7,114 bases of DNA from Oscillospiraceae bacterium (lineage in GTDB: Bacteria > Bacillota > Clostridia > Oscillospirales > Acutalibacteraceae): positions 1-7,114 of the forward strand of contig CACZON010000173.1 of NCBI GenBank assembly GCA_902782805.1, written 5' to 3'. The position numbers and the translations under genes are program-made. How positions within the stretch are numbered: the stretch's first letter is position 1; each line of letters starts with the position of its first letter. Below the pieces are notes generated by a model, which worked only from the letters and a program-made list of their open reading frames with translations, was not told where the DNA came from and did no database searches. Shown piece after piece: positions 1 to 4,589 of the stretch.

Positions 1-701
1 AGGTTCGGATCGTGGATCGTTTTACCCGTCTGAATCGCGAGCAAAACGCGCTGAAGCTCCACGTCCTCGGGCAGAACGCAGTGACAGTCGTTCGTCGCGA
101 CCAGGGGGATCGAAAGCTCCCTCGAAAGATTGATCAAAGCGGTATTGACCGTTTTCTGGCGGTCGATCCCGTGATTCTGAAGCTCTAAAAAGAAGTTTTC
201 TTCGCCGAAAAGATCGCGGTACAAAAGCGCTTTTTCCCGCGCGGTTTTGAGGTCCGCGCGCTGGATCGCCCGCGGAATCTCGCCGGAAAGGCAGGCCGAA
301 AGCGCGACCAGCCCGCCGTGATAGCGGCGCAGGATCTCGTAATCGACGCGCGGCCGGTTATAGAAGCCCTCCGTCCAGGCGCGCGAAACGAGTTCCATCA
401 GGTTGGAATAACCCTCCTCGTTTTCGCAGAGCAGAACGAGATGCCCCGGCGAGGAATCGAACGCGTACTCCTTCTGAAAGCGCGAACGCGGCGCAACGTA
501 GACCTCGCAGCCGATGATCGGCTTGATTCCGCGCTTTTTTGCTTCCTTATAAAAATCGATCACGCCGTACATATTGCCGTGATCGGTGATCGCAAGGGCG
601 GTCTGCCCCAGTTCCTTTGCCCGATCGAGCGCTTCGCCGATCTTGCAGGCGCCGTCCAGCAGCGAATACTGGGTATGAAGATGAAGATGTACAAAGCCCA
701 T
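1..701 (-). CDS. dnaE: DNA polymerase III alpha subunit DnaE, N-terminal part (cut by window edge)
   Basis: DnaE is the catalytic subunit of a replicative DNA polymerase and copies DNA in the replisome. Only the first 233 codons are present; the reading frame stays open to the left edge. The protein starts MGFVHLHLHTQYSLLDG and covers the PHP (polymerase and histidinol phosphatase) domain. Metal-ligand motifs typical of an intact PHP domain are visible: H5-x-H7-x-H9, ITDHGNMYG with D40 and H41, GCEVYV with E66, ACLSGEIP with C137, and ATNDCHCV with D205 and H207. E. coli DnaE has lost several of these residues; here they look complete, so the domain may keep a metal-dependent activity such as proofreading (inference). 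The start is fixed by AAAGGAGG at 711–718, nine bases upstream, and by similarity of the first residues to other DnaE proteins. It follows whiA after 41 bases with no terminator visible, so it is probably the last visible gene of the hprK operon. The polymerase domains lie outside the window. Confidence 0.95.
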   Translation of the reverse strand, partial: MGFVHLHLHTQYSLLDGACKIGEALDRAKELGQTALAITDHGNMYGVIDFYKEAKKRGIKPIIGCEVYVAPRSRFQKEYAFDSSPGHLVLLCENEEGYSNLMELVSRAWTEGFYNRPRVDYEILRRYHGGLVALSACLSGEIPRAIQRADLKTAREKALLYRDLFGEENFFLELQNHGIDRQKTVNTALINLSRELSIPLVATNDCHCVLPEDVELQRVLLAIQTGKTIHDPN

Positions 702-710
702 CGGCAAAGC

Positions 711-718
711 CCTCCTTT
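711..718 (-). promoter_or_regulatory. Ribosome binding site of dnaE
   Basis: AAAGGAGG on the minus strand lies nine bases before the ATG at 701–699. It settles the start of the partial dnaE gene, whose frame has no stop inside the window. No promoter or terminator is evident in the 41-base gap after whiA. Confidence 0.8.
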
Positions 719-742
719 CGTTGGATCATCTGAAAAAACCGC

Positions 743-1645
743 TCAGTCTTCGAGGTCCTGCGCAATTTCGAGGATCTTTTTTAAGCGGTGATTGACGCCG
801 GAACGGCTCAGCGAGAGTTCCTCCGAGAGCTCGCGCAGGCTCATCTCCGGATTGCGAAGGCGCAGCGCAGCGATCTCGCGCAGCGAAGGCGGAAAATAAT
901 CAAGCCCTTTTTTCTCGATCACCTTTTCGATCGCCAGATTCTGCTCGACCGCCGCCTTGACCGTTTTATCGATGTTGGCCGTTTCGAAGTTGCTCTTTCG
1001 GTTAACATAATTTCGTACCTCTTTGAGCATCTTTGCCTGCATGAGCTCCATCGCGCTGCGCGGCGCGCCGATCAGCGTGAGAAAATCGGAGATCTTTTCG
1101 CTGTCTTTGAGGTAAACCACGGATTTTCCGGCGCGGGTACTCTGGCCTGGAGAAAGATCGAGCTCCGGATTTTTGAGCAGCAGCGCCGCCAGATCGGAAA
1201 TCAGCGCCCGGTGCGCGGAGGCGATCTCGAGATGATAATCGCGCTGCGGATCGGAGACCGAGCCCGCCGAAAGAAACACGCCGCGCAGGAACGCGCGCTC
1301 GTGGGCTGCGCTTTTGAGCACTTCCGCGCGGATCCGCAGAGAAAGCTCTTTTCCGGTATATCCGAAGGCTGCAAGGAGCTTTTCCCGCTCGCTTTCGTAG
1401 GGAATCGAAACGCGCAGCGCCTCCCCTTTCCGCCGAAGCGCAAAACGCACCTCACAAAGCGCGCCGAGCTCTCCGATTCTTCCGGAGAGCTCCTGTGCAA
1501 ATAAACGGTTTTCGGTTGTAACGGCGTTTTGACGCAGCGAGAAAAGCCGCGAGAAAAGCAGCATCCCGTAGCTTTCGGCAAAGCGCAGCTCGCCGCCGGT
1601 TTCCGCTTTGAGCAGCTCGTTTTTCAGCGCTGCAGAAAAAGTCAT
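743..1645 (-). CDS. whiA: WhiA family DNA-binding regulator
   Basis: WhiA is a conserved Gram-positive protein. It is a sporulation transcription factor in Streptomyces and affects division and chromosome segregation in Bacillus. The 300-residue length is slightly short but normal for the family. The N-terminal part (about 1–100) is the WhiA amino domain. A LAGLIDADG-endonuclease-like core follows, with the family motif FLRGVFLSAGSVSDP at about 119–133 and a second half around YLKDSEKISDFLTLIGAPR (178–196). The motif RNYVNRKSNFETANIDK (211–227) is characteristic. The C-terminal helix-turn-helix spans roughly 255–295 and includes SLRELSEELSLSRSGVNHRL. Homologues are not active homing endonucleases. 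The gene starts 8 bases after rapZ, and its Shine-Dalgarno sequence overlaps the rapZ stop codon, which suggests translational coupling. It has no visible promoter of its own. Identity is certain; its role in this organism is inferred from the family. Confidence 0.96.
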   Translation of the reverse strand: MTFSAALKNELLKAETGGELRFAESYGMLLFSRLFSLRQNAVTTENRLFAQELSGRIGELGALCEVRFALRRKGEALRVSIPYESEREKLLAAFGYTGKELSLRIRAEVLKSAAHERAFLRGVFLSAGSVSDPQRDYHLEIASAHRALISDLAALLLKNPELDLSPGQSTRAGKSVVYLKDSEKISDFLTLIGAPRSAMELMQAKMLKEVRNYVNRKSNFETANIDKTVKAAVEQNLAIEKVIEKKGLDYFPPSLREIAALRLRNPEMSLRELSEELSLSRSGVNHRLKKILEIAQDLED

Positions 1646-1648
1646 GGT

Positions 1649-1655
1649 CCTTCCT
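1649..1655 (-). promoter_or_regulatory. Ribosome binding site of whiA overlapping the rapZ stop
   Basis: AGGAAGG on the minus strand begins inside the TAG stop codon of rapZ (1656–1654). Using its first AGGA gives a six-base spacer to the ATG at 1645. Ribosomes finishing rapZ would uncover or directly reuse this site, so translation of the two genes is probably coupled. Confidence 0.7.
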
Positions 1656-2505
1656 ACTTTCGAATATCCCGATGCGCAACGGAAACCTTCCAGCTTCCCT
1701 CGCGCAGATGTTCGCCGATCTTCTCCGCAAAGGCGACCGACCGGTGATGCCCGCCGGTACAGCCGACAGCGATCACAAGCTGGCTTTTTCCCTCTTTGAC
1801 GAAAAGCGGCAGCATATAATCGAGCAGATCGAGGTATTTTTTCAGCACCTCGCGGCTTTCTTCAAACGAATAGACGTAATCCGAAACCTCGCGGTCGAGG
1901 CCGGTTTTTTCCTGAAGTTCAGGGACGTAATAGGGGTTCGGCAGGCAGCGCACGTCGAGGATCAGATCCGCTTCGCGCGGCGCGCCGAGCTTGAAGCCGA
2001 AGCTCACGACCCGCGTAAAGAGCAGCCCGCCCGCCGCGTTCAAAAACATCGAGGTCAGGCGGCTTTTGAGCTCCTGCGGAGAAAGATTCGTCGTATCTAT
2101 AAGGTAATCCGCCCGCGATTTGACCGTATCGAGGATTTCGCGTTCGAATTTGACCGCTTCCTCCACCGAGCCGCCGAACATATCGAGCAGCGGGTGCTTG
2201 CGGCGCGTTTCCTTATAACGGCGCAGGAGGATCTCGTCGTCCGCATCGAGGAAAATCAGGTGAAACGCGTTGCCTGCTTCTTCCATTCTGCGCAGAGTAT
2301 CGTTGAGGCCGGCAAAGAGGGTGCCGCCGCGAACGTCGGTCACCACCGCGATGCGCTCTTTTTCCGAGGTCTTCGAAAGCTGATAGAACGGTTCGATCAG
2401 CTCGGGAAGCAGATTGTCGACGCAGAAAAAGCCGATATCCTCAAGCGCGTCGATCGCGCAGGATTTTCCCGCGCCGGACATCCCGGTTACAACTACGAAT
2501 TCCAT
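1654..2505 (-). CDS. rapZ: RapZ/YvcJ family P-loop nucleotide-binding protein
   Basis: RapZ proteins are P-loop NTPases. In E. coli RapZ is an RNA adaptor that directs the GlmZ small RNA to RNase E and so controls glucosamine-6-phosphate synthesis. In Bacillus the homologue YvcJ binds and hydrolyses nucleotides and affects competence. The 283-residue protein has the usual family length. A Walker A motif GMSGAGKS lies at 8–15, followed by ALEDIGFFCVDNLLPELI (20–37) and VVTDVRGG (54–61). The conserved C-terminal half carries SFGFKLGAPREADLILDVR (168–186), CLPNPYYVPEL (187–197) and the glycine/histidine signature GCTGGHHRSVAFAE (248–261). AAAGGAGGGG stands just upstream of the ATG. The gene lies 16 bases after murB and 8 before whiA. 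A GlmZ-like RNA target is not expected in Firmicutes, so a link to cell-wall precursor supply is suggested only by the murB neighbour. Confidence 0.96.
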   Translation of the reverse strand: MEFVVVTGMSGAGKSCAIDALEDIGFFCVDNLLPELIEPFYQLSKTSEKERIAVVTDVRGGTLFAGLNDTLRRMEEAGNAFHLIFLDADDEILLRRYKETRRKHPLLDMFGGSVEEAVKFEREILDTVKSRADYLIDTTNLSPQELKSRLTSMFLNAAGGLLFTRVVSFGFKLGAPREADLILDVRCLPNPYYVPELQEKTGLDREVSDYVYSFEESREVLKKYLDLLDYMLPLFVKEGKSQLVIAVGCTGGHHRSVAFAEKIGEHLREGSWKVSVAHRDIRK

Positions 2506-2510
2506 CGTTT

Positions 2511-2520
2511 CCCCTCCTTT
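2511..2520 (-). promoter_or_regulatory. Ribosome binding site of rapZ
   Basis: AAAGGAGGGG on the minus strand fills most of the 16-base gap between the murB stop (2524–2522) and the rapZ ATG at 2505. AGGAGG within it is seven bases from the start. It is among the strongest ribosome binding sites in the operon. Confidence 0.75.
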
Positions 2521-2521
2521 T

Positions 2522-3433
2522 TTACGGCATCCGCCGGATCTCCGGCTCCAGCAGAACGCCGCTGCGGTCCAGAACGGTTTTCTGTATTTTTTGAATCAGC
2601 GCGCGAACGTCCGCGCTCGTAGCGCCGCCGCGGTTGATAATAAAGCCCGCGTGCTTTTCGCTGACCTGTGCTCCGCCGACCGAAACGCCCTTAAGGCCCG
2701 CGTCTTCGATCAGCGCGCCGGCATAGTATCCTTCCGGCCGCTTGAAGACGCTGCCCGCGCTCGGAAAATCGAGCGGCTGCTTGGAACGCCGCCTGCCGAG
2801 GATTTCGTCCATCCGCAGGGCGATCTCATCCCGGTCGCCCGGCGTCATATCGAATTTCGCTCCGGTGATGATCAGCTCTTTTCCGCTGTAGACGCTTTTC
2901 CGGTAGCCGAAAGCGAGATCTTTGCCGGAAAAGGATGCGGGATTTCCTTTATAATCGGTATGAAACGCGGTGACCGCAGCGTCGCGGATCTCGCCGCCGT
3001 AAGCGCCTGCGTTCATATAGACCGCGCCGCCGACGCTGCCCGGGATCCCGAAGGCAAATTCCAGCCCGGAAAGGCCTTCGTCCCGCGCCGTTTCACAGAG
3101 CGCGCGCAGAGAAGCGCCTGCTCCGGCAAAAAGCGAATTTCCCTCCCTGCGGATCGCTTTGAACGCTCCCGCAAGGCGCAGCACCGCGCCGTCAAAGCCC
3201 TCGTCGTCGAACAGGACGTTCGAGCCGAGGCCGAGGACGCGAAACGGGACCGATTCCTCCGAAAACAGTTTCAAAACCTTCGATAGCGCCGCCGGCGTCT
3301 GTATCTCAAGATAAAGCCGGCTTTTACCGCCGATGCGGAACGAGGTATGGCGGCTCATCGCTTCGTTTTCCGAAAGGCAAAGCTGTTCTTCGGGAAATTC
3401 CCGCAAACGTGCTGCAATCGCGTTAAAATCCAT
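2522..3433 (-). CDS. murB: UDP-N-acetylenolpyruvoylglucosamine reductase MurB
   Basis: MurB is a cytoplasmic FAD enzyme. It uses NADPH to reduce UDP-GlcNAc-enolpyruvate to UDP-N-acetylmuramic acid, the second committed step of peptidoglycan precursor synthesis. The 303-residue length and motifs fit the type II MurB of Gram-positive bacteria. The FAD-binding domain shows HTSFRIGGKS (29–38), VLGLGSNVLFDDEGFDG (66–82), the signature GIPGSVGGAVYMNAGAYGGE (129–148) and FGYRKSVY (175–182), whose Arg178 is the likely active-site arginine. The C-terminal domain has FPSAGSVFKRP (223–233), where Ser228 should be the proton-donating serine, and LLEPEIR (294–300), whose second Glu (298) is the likely catalytic glutamate. 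All key residues seem present. The start is supported by AAGGAG eight bases upstream. It follows hprK by 18 bases and precedes rapZ by 16, in a compact operon. Confidence 0.97.
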   Translation of the reverse strand: MDFNAIAARLREFPEEQLCLSENEAMSRHTSFRIGGKSRLYLEIQTPAALSKVLKLFSEESVPFRVLGLGSNVLFDDEGFDGAVLRLAGAFKAIRREGNSLFAGAGASLRALCETARDEGLSGLEFAFGIPGSVGGAVYMNAGAYGGEIRDAAVTAFHTDYKGNPASFSGKDLAFGYRKSVYSGKELIITGAKFDMTPGDRDEIALRMDEILGRRRSKQPLDFPSAGSVFKRPEGYYAGALIEDAGLKGVSVGGAQVSEKHAGFIINRGGATSADVRALIQKIQKTVLDRSGVLLEPEIRRMP

Positions 3434-3441
3434 AAAACGCG

Positions 3442-3447
3442 CTCCTT
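3442..3447 (-). promoter_or_regulatory. Ribosome binding site of murB
   Basis: AAGGAG on the minus strand lies in the 18-base gap between the hprK stop (3454–3452) and the murB ATG at 3433, with an eight-base spacer. It supports the chosen murB start. Confidence 0.7.
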
Positions 3448-3451
3448 ACGC

Positions 3452-4414
3452 TCAAATATCCAGCTTGCGCTCGCGCGCCGGCTGTTCGATCATGGTATAG
3501 TCCATTCCGAGATTCGCGAGAAGATCCTTGGTTGCGTCGTAGCCCATCTTCTTGTCGCGGCTGTTGACCGCGGCGATTTCGATGATCACGGCGAGGTTGC
3601 GCCCGGGGCGCACCGGGATCGTTACCAGCGGCACCTTGATGCCGAGAAAATCTGCGAATTCGTTTCCGGTGCCCATCCGGTCGTAAATTTTCGTATTGTC
3701 CCAGGCTTCGAGGTTGATGCACAGATCGATGCTCTCTGTCAGCTTTACGGCACTGATGCCGAAGGCGCGGCGGGCGTTGATGATCCCGATGCCGCGCAGT
3801 TCGATGAAATGGCGGATATTCTCCGGCGCGGACGCTACGAGCGTTTTTGAGGATACGCGGCGGATCTCAACGGCGTCGTCCGCGATCAGGCGGTGGCCGC
3901 GTTTGAGGAGCTCGATCGCCGTTTCGCTTTTACCGACGCCGCTGTCGCCGACGATCAGAATGCCTTCGCCGTAGACCTCCATCATAACGCCGTGGCGCGT
4001 AATGCGCGGCGCGAGCTCAACGTTCAGTTCGGAGACGAGCGTCGCGAGCAGGTTCGAGGAGCTCAAGGGAGACACGACCAGCGGCACCTTGTATTTTTGC
4101 GCAGATTCCACGATATCCTCCGCGGGCTCGTAGCCGCGGGTGAAGATGATCGTCATCGGTTTGCGGGAAAAGAACGATTCCAGCGAATTCGCCCTGCGTT
4201 CGGGCGAAAAGGAATCGAGCAAAGCGATCTCGGTTCTGCCGAAGATCTGGATTCGGCGCGGATCGAAGAAATCGAGAAATCCGTTTAGCTCCAGCCCGGC
4301 GCGGGAAACGTCGGGCACAGAGATCAGGATATCCTCCGCGTCGACCGGCAGATAAACGCTTTTCATATCGAGGTCATGCATCAGTTTTGCAAGCGCGACG
4401 GTATATATGGCCAT
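3452..4414 (-). CDS. hprK: HPr kinase/phosphorylase
   Basis: HprK phosphorylates, and dephosphorylates, HPr of the sugar phosphotransferase system on its regulatory serine. P-Ser-HPr then works with CcpA in carbon catabolite control. The 320-residue protein has the normal two-domain layout. An N-terminal domain spans about 1–130. The kinase domain begins near TRHGVMMEVYGEG (139–151), where His141 matches the family's catalytic-region histidine. The Walker A motif GDSGVGKS is at 156–163, followed by LIADDAVEI (176–184) with paired aspartates. The HprK signature ELRGIGIIN is at 205–213, then YDRMG (244–248) and the phosphorylase-linked stretch IPVRPGRNLAVIIEIAAVN (266–284). All key motifs look intact. 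The start has AAAGGA ten bases upstream. It is the first gene after a promoter at 4465–4493 and leads murB, rapZ, whiA and dnaE. The gene for HPr is not visible here. Confidence 0.97.
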   Translation of the reverse strand: MAIYTVALAKLMHDLDMKSVYLPVDAEDILISVPDVSRAGLELNGFLDFFDPRRIQIFGRTEIALLDSFSPERRANSLESFFSRKPMTIIFTRGYEPAEDIVESAQKYKVPLVVSPLSSSNLLATLVSELNVELAPRITRHGVMMEVYGEGILIVGDSGVGKSETAIELLKRGHRLIADDAVEIRRVSSKTLVASAPENIRHFIELRGIGIINARRAFGISAVKLTESIDLCINLEAWDNTKIYDRMGTGNEFADFLGIKVPLVTIPVRPGRNLAVIIEIAAVNSRDKKMGYDATKDLLANLGMDYTMIEQPARERKLDI

Positions 4415-4424
4415 TATGATCTCA

Positions 4425-4430
4425 TCCTTT
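4425..4430 (-). promoter_or_regulatory. Ribosome binding site of hprK
   Basis: AAAGGA on the minus strand lies ten bases before the hprK ATG at 4414. It supports that start over nearby alternatives. Confidence 0.6.
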
Positions 4431-4464
4431 TATCTTCCATAGTATTCGTTTGGCTTTCGGTTTT

Positions 4465-4493
4465 ATTATAGTACATTTGCGCGGCTTTTGAAA
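4465..4493 (-). promoter_or_regulatory. Predicted sigma-A promoter of the hprK–murB–rapZ–whiA–dnaE operon
   Basis: The minus strand has a perfect -10 box TATAAT at 4470–4465. It is preceded by exactly 17 bases and a weak -35 box TTTCAA at 4493–4488, which matches three of six consensus bases. The start of transcription should be near 4458, giving a leader of about 44 bases before hprK. No clear CcpA cre site was recognised around it. The poor -35 box leaves room for an activator, but this is inference. Confidence 0.65.
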
Positions 4494-4515
4494 GAGCAAT
4501 CTTTCTTTTTTGCAG

Positions 4516-4549
4516 AAAAAAGCGGATGCTTTTTCGGCATCCGCTTTTT
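4516..4549 (-). terminator. Rho-independent terminator of the zinc-ribbon gene (symmetrical, could act both ways)
   Basis: A perfect eight-base-pair GC-rich stem is formed by GCGGATGC (4522–4529) and GCATCCGC (4537–4544) with a seven-base loop. Six A (4516–4521) and five T (4545–4549) flank it. On the minus strand the stem is followed by six T, and it begins about 40 bases after the stop of the zinc-ribbon gene at 4590. On the plus strand it is also terminator-shaped, but no plus-strand gene ends here. Its edge lies about 20 bases upstream of the hprK -35 box, so it insulates the operon promoter from read-through. Confidence 0.9.
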
Positions 4550-4589
4550 GGAGATGTGTTTTTTCTCAATCGAATCTGATCGCGGCAAA

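Noticed and set aside
547..765. A 72-codon minus-strand frame over the start of dnaE
   Set aside because: It is a different frame from the PHP-domain reading frame, which matches the DnaE family from its first residues; the small frame has no recognisable content.
2414..3286. A 290-codon plus-strand frame opposite murB, and similar ones opposite whiA, rapZ and hprK
   Set aside because: All lie antisense to clearly identified family members, lack ribosome sites and show the arginine/alanine-rich composition typical of antisense shadows.
4415..4426. A four-codon ATG AGA TCA TAA frame on the minus strand whose stop overlaps the hprK start
   Set aside because: It looks like a TAATG coupling device, but it begins inside the hprK ribosome site and has no site of its own, so it is most likely coincidence.
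4415..4500. A CcpA cre operator near the hprK promoter
   Set aside because: The region was read on both strands for a match to the usual TGnAAnCGnnnnCA pattern and no adequate match was found.
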